From a bacterium (GTDB lineage Bacteria; UBP6; UBA1177): a stretch of 32,572 nucleotides of DNA. The stretch spans positions 1 to 32,572 of the forward strand of contig JAGAAT010000101.1 of the NCBI GenBank assembly GCA_017615095.1. Reading direction: 5' to 3'. A program made the translations under genes and the position numbers. The notes under the pieces are model-generated. The model made no database searches. It worked only from the letters and a program-made list of their open reading frames with translations, and was not told the DNA's origin. Of this stretch, positions 23,127-31,618 are shown one piece after another. Position 1 is the first letter of the stretch. Each line of letters starts with the position of its first letter.

Positions 23127-24053
23127 ATGACGGAAATCGCTCTTATTTCAAGCCCGTATTCAAAGAAAAACAGGAAGAATCCTGCGGGTTTTGCCAGGCT
23201 GAAGGCTCTTGCGCCCGATCAGTCTCTGGTGCGTTCGCCGGAAACTTCCGAACAGATGGATGAGGCTATGGAGTATTTCAAGTCGCGCAATGTCGATGTT
23301 ATCGCCATCAACGGCGGAGACGGTACTGTCCATGTCGCGCTGACTTCGATGATCCGCGTTTACGGCTCGGATGTGCTTCCGAAGATCGCGCTCATCAAAG
23401 GCGGTACGATGAATCAGACTGCGACGAACCTCGGGATCAAGGGCGGGCCGGCGGAGATTTTCGGGCGGATAATCAAGGCTTCTACCGAAGAACGCGAGCT
23501 GAACTGCCGCAAGCTGATCCTGCTGAATGTTGACGGAAATTACGGTTTTCTGTTCGGCATGGGGGCTGTCTGTACCTTCATGGACTGGTATTTCGAGGGT
23601 ATGGGCGCTTCTCCTTTTTCTGCTGCCAAGGTACTGATAGCGCTGATGATTTCTACGCTTTTCAACGGCAGCATGGCACGCCGCTTCTTCCGCGGTGTCG
23701 AGCAGGAGATCCTGGCTGACGGCTTCTCTTTCGGAAAGATCGCCTACTGGATGACGCTGATTTCGACGATCCCGCAGATCGGGCTCGGCTTTGAGCTCAT
23801 GCACCGTGCGAGAGACAACCACGAGTCGGCGCACATGGTCGCATTCCACAGCAGAAAGGGGGTGCTTGTGCAGGTGATCCGCTCCTGGTTCGGACTTTCG
23901 CTTCCGCCGGATGTCGTGGATGACTCTACCGGCAAAGTATTTTTGATTAAAAGTGAAGAACCGTTTAAATATACACTGGACGGCGATATTTTTGCATCGA
24001 GCGGCCGTCTGCTTTTAAAAACTGGTCCTGTTGTTGAGATAGTCACGGAGTGA
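23127..24053 (+). CDS. Diacylglycerol/lipid kinase family protein (DAGK catalytic domain)
   Basis: A 308-residue protein with the DAGK_cat signature INGGDGTVH (nucleotide-binding GGDGT) at about residues 65-73, then IKGGTMNQTATNLGI as the second conserved loop. The C-terminal beta-sandwich ends with FKYTLDGDIF, the usual lipid-kinase closing motif. Relatives (YegS, DgkB, BmrU, sphingosine kinase) phosphorylate lipid head groups at the membrane; the substrate here is unknown. The start is ATG 23127 with GGAGAAAGG upstream rather than 23085. The following phosphatase gene starts 3 nt after its stop, so the two are an operon. Confidence 0.88.
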   Translation: MTEIALISSPYSKKNRKNPAGFARLKALAPDQSLVRSPETSEQMDEAMEYFKSRNVDVIAINGGDGTVHVALTSMIRVYGSDVLPKIALIKGGTMNQTATNLGIKGGPAEIFGRIIKASTEERELNCRKLILLNVDGNYGFLFGMGAVCTFMDWYFEGMGASPFSAAKVLIALMISTLFNGSMARRFFRGVEQEILADGFSFGKIAYWMTLISTIPQIGLGFELMHRARDNHESAHMVAFHSRKGVLVQVIRSWFGLSLPPDVVDDSTGKVFLIKSEEPFKYTLDGDIFASSGRLLLKTGPVVEIVTE

Positions 24054-24056
24054 AAC

Positions 24057-24824
24057 ATGAAATTTTTAAGTGCCGGTCTTACAAACCCTGGAATGAAACG
24101 TGAACTGAACGAGGATAACTTCCTGATTTTGAAGGATGAAGGCGTTTTTGTCGTTGCCGACGGAATGGGCGGTCACAACGCCGGAGAGGTCGCGTCGAAA
24201 ATCGCTGTAGATACGATCGCCGAGTTTTTCCACGCGGCGCGTGAGGACGAGGATGTCACCTGGCCCTACAAGCTCGATCCGACGCTTTCGTTCGATGCCA
24301 ACAAGCTGATGGTCTGCGTGAAATTCGCGAACCGCAGGATCTTCAAATGCTCGATCCTTACCCCGGAATACTCAGGAATGGGAACAACGATCGTTTCGAT
24401 ACTGGCGTTTGACGGTCAGGACGAGCTTTATGTCGCGCATGTCGGCGACAGCCGCTGTTACTGCCTTCACGACGGGCAGCTGAGTCAGGTGACCGAGGAC
24501 CACTCGCTTGTCAACGAGTACATCAAGGCGGGGCAGATCACTAAGGAGCAGGCGAAGACCTTCCCGAACAAGAACGTCATCATGCGTGCTCTCGGAATGA
24601 AGGACAATGTTCTTGTCGACATTCAGAAACGCCCTGCGTGTGCCGGAGATATCTACCTTCTCTGCTCGGACGGTCTTTCCGACATGGTGCCGGACAACGA
24701 CCTCGAAGCTCTGATGCGTCAGGATATCCCGCTTGACGAGATCTGTCAGCAGCTTATAGATTTAGCTAATTCAAACGGCGGCAAGGACAACATCACCGCT
24801 GTTTTGGTAAAGGTTACGGAATAA
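24057..24824 (+). CDS. PP2C-type Ser/Thr protein phosphatase
   Basis: A 255-residue PPM phosphatase of the bacterial Stp/PrpC type. All metal-site motifs are present in order: RELNEDNF, VVADGMGGHNAGEVAS, GMGTTIVS, VAHVGDSRCY, VTEDHSLV, LCSDGLSDMV and GGKDNITAVLV. It would remove phosphate from Ser/Thr in the cytoplasm and could oppose Hanks-type kinases such as the one at 352-2292, though nothing in the sequence proves they are partners. It is the normal length for a free-standing catalytic domain. It starts 3 nt after the lipid kinase stop with GGAG inside that gene's end. Confidence 0.95.
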   Translation: MKFLSAGLTNPGMKRELNEDNFLILKDEGVFVVADGMGGHNAGEVASKIAVDTIAEFFHAAREDEDVTWPYKLDPTLSFDANKLMVCVKFANRRIFKCSILTPEYSGMGTTIVSILAFDGQDELYVAHVGDSRCYCLHDGQLSQVTEDHSLVNEYIKAGQITKEQAKTFPNKNVIMRALGMKDNVLVDIQKRPACAGDIYLLCSDGLSDMVPDNDLEALMRQDIPLDEICQQLIDLANSNGGKDNITAVLVKVTE

Positions 24825-24835
24825 TAGGAGGAAAA

Positions 24836-25564
24836 ATGAAAAAGTTATTGATTACATTGGCGGTTCTTGCGTTTTCTTGCTTTATGATGGCGTGCGGCGG
24901 TTCTGATGGAAACAAGGATAAAGAGCCGCAGAACGATGAAAACAGCGATGTATCCGGCGATGCCGACGCGGCTGATGAGAGTGACGAAGAGCCTGCTTCC
25001 GACGAGGATGTTACAGCAGAACTCAAATATCCCGAGGTCGGTCCGAGCTGCAACAAAAACGGCACTATTGCCCACAACGTGATAATGTACGACGAGCTCG
25101 ACAACGAGCGTCAGCTTGCCGAGTGGTACAAGGAGAACAACCCGAAGAGCAAGCTCATCTGGCTCATCTTCTCGGCTTACGACTGCCCGCCGTGCAGGAT
25201 CATGAAGGAGGATCTGCTCGAAATCAACAAAAAGGAGTATCAGGATGCCGGATTCAGCGTGATCCTGGTTATGAACGGTCTTCTCGACGGTCCGGAGCCT
25301 GAGAAGGAGCCGGCAAAGATAGCAAACCTGAAGGAGATGTACACCGACGAGTATCCTGAGACCGGTCAGTTCGCGCTTTACAGCTATCTTAGAGAGCAGA
25401 AAGTTTTCAAAAAATACTGGTCGTCCATGATGGGAGTCTCCTACCCGACAAGTGCCTTTATCGACGCTTCGACGATGGAGATCCTCGACTACATGGAGGG
25501 TTGGGGCGAAGATCTTCAGGATCAGACCGAAAAGATGATCCAGATGCTCCTTGAAGAGCTGTAA
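24836..25564 (+). CDS. Thioredoxin-fold lipoprotein with CPPC motif
   Basis: A 242-residue lipoprotein (lipobox MMAC, Cys20) with a short Asp/Glu tether to about residue 60 and a thioredoxin-like domain. SAYDCPPC places the redox pair at Cys117 and Cys120, and GVSYPTSAF supplies the cis-Pro loop. An extra Cys72 lies before the domain. It probably works as a thiol-disulfide enzyme in the periplasm or at the outer membrane. A canonical ribosome site (AGGAGG) precedes ATG 24836. It is followed after 2 nt by a second thioredoxin-type lipoprotein, suggesting the two act together. Confidence 0.85.
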   Translation: MKKLLITLAVLAFSCFMMACGGSDGNKDKEPQNDENSDVSGDADAADESDEEPASDEDVTAELKYPEVGPSCNKNGTIAHNVIMYDELDNERQLAEWYKENNPKSKLIWLIFSAYDCPPCRIMKEDLLEINKKEYQDAGFSVILVMNGLLDGPEPEKEPAKIANLKEMYTDEYPETGQFALYSYLREQKVFKKYWSSMMGVSYPTSAFIDASTMEILDYMEGWGEDLQDQTEKMIQMLLEEL

Positions 25565-25566
25565 TT

Positions 25567-26100
25567 ATGAAAAGGCTTGTAATTATAGGGCTTTTTATCC
25601 TTGCTCTGATCTCGTGCGGAACGGCTGAAAAGGCAGGGAACGATGCGGCTCAGACATCTGACGGCGGCAGTACCGGCGGATTCAAGCTCGATCTGGAGCG
25701 CGTTGACGGCGGAAATTTCAGCTTTGAAGAGATCCGAGGGAAGAAGCACCTCGTCATAGCCTTCTGGGCTACCTGGTGCGACCCCTGCAAGGCTGAGCTC
25801 AAGGCGCTTGCCCAGATCTATCCGGAATTTTCCGACAAGGTCGAGTTCATCGGCGTTTCGACCGACACGGAAGACCTTATCGACAAGGTCAACGAGTTTG
25901 CGGTTTCGGCTGCGCTTCCGTTCCCTGTCCTGATCGATCCGGCCGGGAATGTAGTTTCGTCGCTGATCCCAGGCAGCGACTCTGTCCCGTATATGATCGT
26001 CGTCAGTAAGGACGGCGAAATCGTCTCAAAACACAGCGGCTATACCCCCGGTGACGAAAACCGTCTGGGTGAGGAGCTGAAAAAGCTCATCGAAAAATAA
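25567..26100 (+). CDS. TlpA/ResA-type thioredoxin lipoprotein
   Basis: A 177-residue lipoprotein (lipobox LISC, Cys17), a short linker and a TlpA-like domain: VIAFWATWCDPCKAELKAL (redox Cys71 and Cys74), FIGVSTDTED and the cis-Pro segment SDSVPYMIVVSKDG. Proteins of this group reduce disulfides for cytochrome c maturation or other exported thiols; no cytochrome maturation genes are here. ATG 25567 lies 2 nt after the preceding stop, so translation is probably coupled. It is the last gene of the 23127-26100 unit. Confidence 0.92.
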   Translation: MKRLVIIGLFILALISCGTAEKAGNDAAQTSDGGSTGGFKLDLERVDGGNFSFEEIRGKKHLVIAFWATWCDPCKAELKALAQIYPEFSDKVEFIGVSTDTEDLIDKVNEFAVSAALPFPVLIDPAGNVVSSLIPGSDSVPYMIVVSKDGEIVSKHSGYTPGDENRLGEELKKLIEK

Positions 26101-26130
26101 AAGTTTCTAAAAAAACATTACCCTATTTAT

Positions 26131-26158
26131 TTGCAAAGGTACTGAATTTTTATATAAG
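26131..26158 (+). promoter_or_regulatory. Promoter of the glycine cleavage operon
   Basis: TTGCAA (26131-26136), a 16-nt spacer and TATAAG (26153-26158). Only about 40 nt separate it from gcvT, too short for a tandem glycine riboswitch, which I do not see. Confidence 0.5.
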
Positions 26159-26200
26159 CCGGATTGTAGAGTTTTCTTAACTTAGTATATGAGGTAGACA

Positions 26201-27310
26201 ATGCAAAAAACACCGTTGTTTGAAAAACATGTGGCTATGGGTGCCACAATGGCTGAATTCGGTGGCTGGGACATGCCGCTTTGGTACAAAACCGGTCAGA
26301 CTGCCGAGCACAAGGCGACCCGCGAAAACTGCGGGCTCTTCGATATCTGCCACATGGGCGAATATATCGTAACCGGCAAGGATTCCTATGCTTTCTGGCA
26401 GAAGATCCTGACTAACGACGTAACGAAGATCGTTGACGGTCAGGCTCAGTACAACTTTATGCTCAACGAAAAGGGCTGCGTCATCGATGACTGCATCGTC
26501 TATCGCTTCAACGAAGAGAAGTGGATGCTTGTTGTCAATGCCGGCACGCAGGAGAGCGATTTCGAGTGGCTCTGCAAAAACAAGCTGCCCGACATGGAGC
26601 TCAAAAACATCAGCGCGACGACCGGAAAGCTCGACCTTCAGGGTCCGAAGGCGCCGAAGCTCGTTGCCGAGCTGGCTGGCAGAGAGGCGATCGAGGATCT
26701 CAAATTCTTCCGTTTTGCCGAGAACGTAAATATCTGCGGGATCAACGTCCTGCTGAGCCGTACTGGTTACACCGGCGAGATCGGATTCGAGATCTACTGC
26801 GACATCAACGACGTCGTAAAACTTTGGGATCTCCTTCTCGAGAAGGGGCAGAACTACGGGATCATGGCTGCCGGTCTCGGTGCTAGAGACACGCTCAGAC
26901 TTGAGGCAGGACTTCCGCTTTCGGGTCACGAGGTTCGTCCTGATGTAGTCGCAACGGGAACTCCGTGGGAATTTGCGATCTCTCACGAGCACGATTTCAT
27001 CGGCAAGGAGGCTCTCGAGGCACAGAAGGGGACTGTTTTTGCCTATGCGGTCACCATTGAAGGCAGAAGAAAACCCGGTGCACACTCGAAGGTCATGCTG
27101 AACGGCAGAGAGATCGGCGTCCTCACGAGCGAGATCATGGCGGTCAGCCTCGGAATGATCCCGGCAGGATTCATCCGCACCGACACAGAACTTGCACTGG
27201 ACAGCGAGATCGAGCTTGTAAACGAGAAAGGGAAGAGCTTCAAGGCATTCGTCAAGGAGACTCCGCTCGTTAAGGGAACCTCGAGAAAGAAAATGGCATC
27301 AATGCTTTAA
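26201..27310 (+). CDS. gcvT: Glycine cleavage system T protein (aminomethyltransferase)
   Basis: A 369-residue T protein that moves the methylene group from the lipoyl arm of GcvH to tetrahydrofolate, releasing ammonia. Recognisable segments are EFGGWDMPLWY near the N terminus, GLFDICHMGEY, LSRTGYTGEIGFEIY (folate-binding region) and GLGARDTLRLEAGLPLSGHE. The C-terminal barrel contains GRRKPGAHSKV and EIGVLTSE. Length is typical. It leads the gcvTHPAPB operon; gcvH follows after 39 nt with its own AAAGGAG ribosome site. Confidence 0.96.
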   Translation: MQKTPLFEKHVAMGATMAEFGGWDMPLWYKTGQTAEHKATRENCGLFDICHMGEYIVTGKDSYAFWQKILTNDVTKIVDGQAQYNFMLNEKGCVIDDCIVYRFNEEKWMLVVNAGTQESDFEWLCKNKLPDMELKNISATTGKLDLQGPKAPKLVAELAGREAIEDLKFFRFAENVNICGINVLLSRTGYTGEIGFEIYCDINDVVKLWDLLLEKGQNYGIMAAGLGARDTLRLEAGLPLSGHEVRPDVVATGTPWEFAISHEHDFIGKEALEAQKGTVFAYAVTIEGRRKPGAHSKVMLNGREIGVLTSEIMAVSLGMIPAGFIRTDTELALDSEIELVNEKGKSFKAFVKETPLVKGTSRKKMASML

Positions 27311-27349
27311 CTGTTTGATATTTAACAACTTTTTTAAAGGAGTAACATC

Positions 27350-27754
27350 ATGTCGAACTACAGTGTACCTTCAAATCTCAGATTCTCCGAAACTCATGAA
27401 TGGGTCGAGGATCTTGGCAACAACAAATACCGCATCGGTATCTCCGACTTCGCGGCACAGCATGTCGGCGACATCACCTACGTCGAGCTTCCCGAGATCA
27501 ATGAGGATGTAGACAACGAATCAGTCGTCTGCAACATCGAGACCGTAAAGAGCTCCGAGGACATCAACAACCAGATCTCCGGAACAGTTGTTTCGATCAA
27601 CGAAATGCTTTCGGAAAATCCGGAAATCGTAGGCGCAGACTGCTACGGCGACGGCTGGCTTTATGAGGTCCAGTCTGATTCCGACGAGGATTTCAAAGCG
27701 CTTATGTCGGCTGACGAATACGATAAATTCCTCGACGAGCAGGACGACGAATAG
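27350..27754 (+). CDS. gcvH: Glycine cleavage system H protein (lipoyl carrier)
   Basis: A 134-residue lipoyl-domain protein that shuttles the aminomethyl group between the P, T and L proteins. FSETHEWVEDLG is the conserved start, IGISDFAAQHVGDITYVELP the core, and the lipoylated Lys lies in IETVKSSEDI (usually VESVKA). It ends in an acidic tail (LDEQDDE). Size is normal. The 69-nt gap to gcvPA contains a small GGAAC-GCAA-GTTCC hairpin (27780-27793) with no T tract. Confidence 0.96.
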   Translation: MSNYSVPSNLRFSETHEWVEDLGNNKYRIGISDFAAQHVGDITYVELPEINEDVDNESVVCNIETVKSSEDINNQISGTVVSINEMLSENPEIVGADCYGDGWLYEVQSDSDEDFKALMSADEYDKFLDEQDDE

Positions 27755-27823
27755 TCCGTTCCAGGCACTTTTTGATCGCGGAACGCAAGTTCCATTCCAG
27801 AATTTAAACGTTAGGGGTAAAAT

Positions 27824-29182
27824 ATGAGATATCTTCCTATTACCGATTCAGAACGCAAGGAGATGCTCGAAAAGATCGGCGTCAAGTCCGTCGAGGATCT
27901 CTTTTCGCCGCTTCCGAAGAGCGTTCTGCTTAAAAAGGAGCTGAATATTCCCTCCTCGATGAGCGAGCCTGAGCTTGAAAAGATGATGGACGAGCTCGGC
28001 AGGGAGAACCGCGGAGCCAACATGCTTTCATTCCTGGGCGGCGGCTGCTACAGGCACTTCTGCCCGGCGCTGGTAGACCAGATGATCTCCAGAAGCGAGT
28101 TCTACACCTCCTACACGCCCTATCAGCCGGAGGTCAGCCAGGGAACTTTGCAGGCGATTTTCGAGTTCCAGACGATGATCGCGAACCTCTTCCAGATGGA
28201 TGTCGCGAACGCTTCGATGTACGACGGCGCGACAGCAGCTGCTGAGGCTGTCCTGATGGCGCACAAGATCCAGACGAAGCGCCACAAAGTGCTCATCGCA
28301 TCGACGATCAACCCGCAGTACCTTGAAACGGTCAGGACATACACGAGCTTTGTCGTTGACAGGATCGAACTGCTTGAGATGGATCCGGCAACCGGATGCG
28401 TTGCAGAGTCCGAGCTTGCAAAGATCGACAGCGATACGATCTGCGTGCTCTTCCAGTATCCGAACTACTTCGGAATGATCGAAAATCTCAAGAAAATTTC
28501 TGCACTTACGCATGAAGCTGGTGCGCTTTTGATCCCGGTAGTGACCGAGGCTACGGCTCTCGGCGTTATCGCGACTCCGGGCAGCATCGATGCCGATATC
28601 GCAGTCGGTGACGGTCAGGCACTCGGGATCCCGATGAACTTCGGCGGTCCTGGCGTAGGACTTTTCACCTGCAAAGAGAAGCATGTCCGCAAAATGCCTG
28701 GCAGACTTATCGGCGAAACCGTAGACAGGAACGGAAACAGATGCTTCGTCCTGACACTTTCGGCGAGAGAGCAGCACATCAAACGTGAAAAGGCGACCTC
28801 GAACATCTGCTCGAACCAGGGGCTGATGGCTACGGCAGCTTCGATCTACCTTGCCACGATGGGCAAGCAGGGTCTTCGCGATGTCGCGCTGATGAACCTC
28901 AAACGCGCAGACTACCTCAAGAAGAGGATCGCATCTGAAACAGCGTGCAAAATCGCCTTCAACGGCTGCAACTACAACGAATTCACGATCCTTGCGCCTA
29001 TGGATGCCTGCGAACTTCTCAAGGCTCTCGGCGAGAAGGGGATCCTGGGCGGGATCGCAGCTAAGAAGTACTTCCCGGAGCTTGACAACGCTGTCATCGT
29101 AAACACGACGGAAGTTCACACTTACGAGGAGCTTGACAGATTTGTTGACGCGCTCAAGGAGATCGCAGGAGGTGCAAAATGA
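27824..29182 (+). CDS. gcvPA: Glycine dehydrogenase (decarboxylating) subunit 1
   Basis: A 452-residue N-terminal-type subunit of the split P protein. It opens with YLPITDSERKEML and contains FLGGGCYRHFCPALVDQ, YTPYQPEVSQGTLQAIFEFQ and the PLP-fold region around MYDGATAAAEA. It pairs with the gcvPB product to decarboxylate glycine on PLP. The split alpha2beta2 form is common in Firmicutes, Thermotoga, archaea and some deltaproteobacterial lineages, whereas E. coli has one fused chain. The ATG of gcvPB overlaps its stop (ATGA, 29179-29182). Confidence 0.96.
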   Translation: MRYLPITDSERKEMLEKIGVKSVEDLFSPLPKSVLLKKELNIPSSMSEPELEKMMDELGRENRGANMLSFLGGGCYRHFCPALVDQMISRSEFYTSYTPYQPEVSQGTLQAIFEFQTMIANLFQMDVANASMYDGATAAAEAVLMAHKIQTKRHKVLIASTINPQYLETVRTYTSFVVDRIELLEMDPATGCVAESELAKIDSDTICVLFQYPNYFGMIENLKKISALTHEAGALLIPVVTEATALGVIATPGSIDADIAVGDGQALGIPMNFGGPGVGLFTCKEKHVRKMPGRLIGETVDRNGNRCFVLTLSAREQHIKREKATSNICSNQGLMATAASIYLATMGKQGLRDVALMNLKRADYLKKRIASETACKIAFNGCNYNEFTILAPMDACELLKALGEKGILGGIAAKKYFPELDNAVIVNTTEVHTYEELDRFVDALKEIAGGAK

Positions 29183-30645
29183 GTTATCCGGGAATGAGAG
29201 ACCTCAAGCTTCGTGAGGCACTTATCTTTGAAAGAAGCCGTGAAGGCAGACGCGGTTATTCGCTTCCCGCAGAAGACCTGACCGGCGCTGAATCGATCCT
29301 TCCGGCTGAGCTCCGCCGCGACGGGCTCGATCTGCCTGAGGTCAGCGAAGTCGATGTCGTAAGGCACTACACCAGGCTTTCGACCTACAACTTCAGCCTT
29401 GATCTCGGCTTCTATCCGCTCGGCAGCTGCACGATGAAGTACAATCCGAAGGTCAACGAAAAGCTTGTCCGCAACCCGCAGTTTACGGAGCTTCACCCCG
29501 AAACTCCGGCTCGGTTCGCACAGGGTACGCTCAAGATCATGTACGAAATGCAGCGTATGCTTGCAGAGATCGGCGGTTTCGCAGCCTGCACGCTGAACCC
29601 GTCGGCAGGTGCGCACGGCGAGTACACCGGTATCGGCATAATCCGCAGTTATTTTGCTAAAAAGGGTGATACAAAACGCAAAAAAATAATCATCCCCGAC
29701 AGTGCTCACGGCACCAACCCGGCAAGCTGTGCACTCAACGGTTTCGAGGTCGTTGTCCTTGAGAGCGACGAGCACGGCAAGGTCGATCTTGCAACGCTTA
29801 AATCGCTTCTTACCGACGAGGTCGCAGGCATCATGCTGACCAACCCGAACACTCTCGGAGTCTTCGAGAGCGACATCCTCGAGATCACGAAGATGGTTCA
29901 CGAGGCGGGCGGTCTTGTTTACGGCGACGGCGCCAACATGAACGCGCTTCTCGGTGTTGCAAGACCCGGCGATATGGGCATCGACGTCCTGCACTACAAC
30001 CTGCACAAAACCTTCTCGACGCCTCACGGCGGCGGCGGTCCAGGAGCAGGTCCGGTCGGGGTCTGCGAAAAGCTGGTCGAGTTCCTTCCGAACCCGTTCG
30101 TTGTCTGCGAAAACGGCGTCTACAGCTTCAGGAACTCCGACAGTGCGATGGGCAGAGTCCGCTCCTTCTACGGCAACATGGGTGTAACGCTCAAGGCGTT
30201 CATCTACATCCTTGAATACGGTCGCGAGCACCTCGGCGAGACGGCTAAAAACGCTGTTCTCAACGCGAACTACATCAAGGCTTGTCTGAAGAGTTACTAT
30301 CATTTGAAGTACAAATCAGACACGCTTCACGAGGTCGTTTTCGACGATTCCGAAATGCCGAACCACGTTACGACGATGGATATCGCGAAGGCTTTGATCG
30401 ACCGCGGCTATCATCCGCCTACAGTCTACTTCCCGCTTATAGTCCACGGCGCGCTCATGATCGAGCCGACCGAGAGCGAGAGCAAGGAGACGCTTGACGA
30501 GTTCATCGAGGCTATGATCGACATCGCCGAGAAGGCAAAGAGCGATCCGGAGAACATCCTGAACGCTCCTCTCAGCACGGCAGTCAGCCGTCCGGACGAG
30601 ACTCTGGCGGCAAGAAAACCCGTTCTGAAGTGGGTTAAAAACTGA
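29179..30645 (+). CDS. gcvPB: Glycine dehydrogenase (decarboxylating) subunit 2
   Basis: A 488-residue C-terminal-type subunit carrying the PLP Lys in HYNLHKTFSTPHGGGGPGAG, the glycine-rich loop that closes on the cofactor. Other marks are YPLGSCTMKYNPK near the N terminus, PSAGAHGEYTG, PDSAHGTNPAS and PTESESKETLDEF. It overlaps gcvPA by four bases. It is the last gene of the operon; a strong terminator follows 7 nt after its stop. The L protein (dihydrolipoamide dehydrogenase) gene is not in the window. Confidence 0.97.
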   Translation: MSYPGMRDLKLREALIFERSREGRRGYSLPAEDLTGAESILPAELRRDGLDLPEVSEVDVVRHYTRLSTYNFSLDLGFYPLGSCTMKYNPKVNEKLVRNPQFTELHPETPARFAQGTLKIMYEMQRMLAEIGGFAACTLNPSAGAHGEYTGIGIIRSYFAKKGDTKRKKIIIPDSAHGTNPASCALNGFEVVVLESDEHGKVDLATLKSLLTDEVAGIMLTNPNTLGVFESDILEITKMVHEAGGLVYGDGANMNALLGVARPGDMGIDVLHYNLHKTFSTPHGGGGPGAGPVGVCEKLVEFLPNPFVVCENGVYSFRNSDSAMGRVRSFYGNMGVTLKAFIYILEYGREHLGETAKNAVLNANYIKACLKSYYHLKYKSDTLHEVVFDDSEMPNHVTTMDIAKALIDRGYHPPTVYFPLIVHGALMIEPTESESKETLDEFIEAMIDIAEKAKSDPENILNAPLSTAVSRPDETLAARKPVLKWVKN

Positions 30646-30652
30646 TTTTTTC

Positions 30653-30680
30653 GGGGCGGGTCACTCCGCCCCCTTTTTTT
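30653..30680 (+). terminator. Intrinsic terminator of the gcv operon
   Basis: GGGGCGG (30653-30659) pairs perfectly with CCGCCCC (30666-30672) around a 6-nt loop, followed by C and seven T (30674-30680). It ends only 11 nt before the fmt ATG. Confidence 0.93.
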
Positions 30681-30691
30681 ACCGGAGGATT

Positions 30692-31618
30692 ATGAAAACA
30701 GTTTTCATGGGCAGTCCGGAAATTTCGGTTCCCTTTCTCGATTTTTGTCTTAAAAAAAGTGATGAAGTCATCGTTTTCAGCCAGAAGGACAAGATCCGCG
30801 GCAGAGGCAGGAATTTAGAGCCGACGCCGGTGAAAAAGAGGGCGTTGGAGCTTGGTCTTCCGGTTTACACATGTTCGGCTAAATCCGAGAAAGCTTTCGA
30901 AATTATTAACGATTTTAAGCCTGATCTCCTTTTTGTGGTAGCCTACGGACAGATCCTTCCGAAGAGGCTTCTGGATGCACCGGGGCTCTACCCTGTCAAC
31001 GTACACTTTTCGCTCCTGCCGAAGTACCGGGGCGCGACACCGGTCAATACTGCGCTTCTGAACGGCGACAGGGTGAGCGGCACGACGATCATGGTGATGG
31101 GTGAGGAGCTTGACAGCGGTGATCTCCTGCTCTCCAGCGAGTGTGAAGTTTTGCCTGAAGACAACGCGACGACCCTCTTTGAAAAGCTGACTGCTCTTTC
31201 GCTCAGGACGCTTGACGAAAACTGGGAAGATCTTGCTTCCGGTTCTCTAAAGGCAACTCCGCAGACCGGCGAACCAACTTTCACGAAAATGATCGGAAAG
31301 GAGGACATGTGGGTCGATTTTAACGACGACGCTGAAAAAATATTCAATAAAATAAGGGCATTGACTCTAGAACCCGGGATCCGTGCGGTATTCCGTGAAA
31401 ACATCGTCTCGATAGAAAAGGTCGAGCTTGTTCCAGATTGTTCCGGCAGACCCGGAGAGGTCACCGAGGTCTCTAAAAACGGCATCAAGGTAGCCTGCGG
31501 AGCCGGCGGTATTTTGATAAAAAGGTTGAAACCGGCCGGCAAAAAGGGGATGAGCGCAGCCGAATTTTTGAACGGAAACAGAGTCCAGACAGGGGAATTC
31601 TTCTCGGGAAGGTCATGA
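30692..31618 (+). CDS. fmt: Methionyl-tRNA formyltransferase
   Basis: A 308-residue enzyme that formylates initiator Met-tRNA using 10-formyl-tetrahydrofolate. MKTVFMGSPEISVPFL opens the Rossmann fold. RGRGRNLEPTPVKKRAL, VVAYGQILPKRLLD and NVHFSLLPKYRGATPVN carry the catalytic Asn and His, and MGEELDSGDLLL the catalytic Asp. The C-terminal OB-like tRNA-binding domain ends in LKPAGKKGMSAAEFLNG. The start has ideal GGAGG spacing (CGGAGGATTATG). The membrane-protein gene overlaps its end by four bases (ATGA, 31615-31618). No peptide deformylase gene, the frequent partner, is adjacent. Confidence 0.96.
   Translation: MKTVFMGSPEISVPFLDFCLKKSDEVIVFSQKDKIRGRGRNLEPTPVKKRALELGLPVYTCSAKSEKAFEIINDFKPDLLFVVAYGQILPKRLLDAPGLYPVNVHFSLLPKYRGATPVNTALLNGDRVSGTTIMVMGEELDSGDLLLSSECEVLPEDNATTLFEKLTALSLRTLDENWEDLASGSLKATPQTGEPTFTKMIGKEDMWVDFNDDAEKIFNKIRALTLEPGIRAVFRENIVSIEKVELVPDCSGRPGEVTEVSKNGIKVACGAGGILIKRLKPAGKKGMSAAEFLNGNRVQTGEFFSGRS

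Noticed and set aside
22382-23263. 293-codon plus-strand frame opposite the EGF-domain lipoprotein.
   Set aside because: It is the antisense shadow of the 24-bp coding repeats (Ser/Val-rich repeat translation) and runs across the promoter region; no ribosome site or domain.
26101-26200. Possible glycine riboswitch before gcvT.
   Set aside because: Only about 40 nt separate the promoter from the start codon and no glycine aptamer core is visible.
27758-27793. GGAAC-GCAA-GTTCC hairpin between gcvH and gcvPA as a terminator.
   Set aside because: No T tract follows and both genes belong to one operon; it might be a processing or stability hairpin but nothing shows that.
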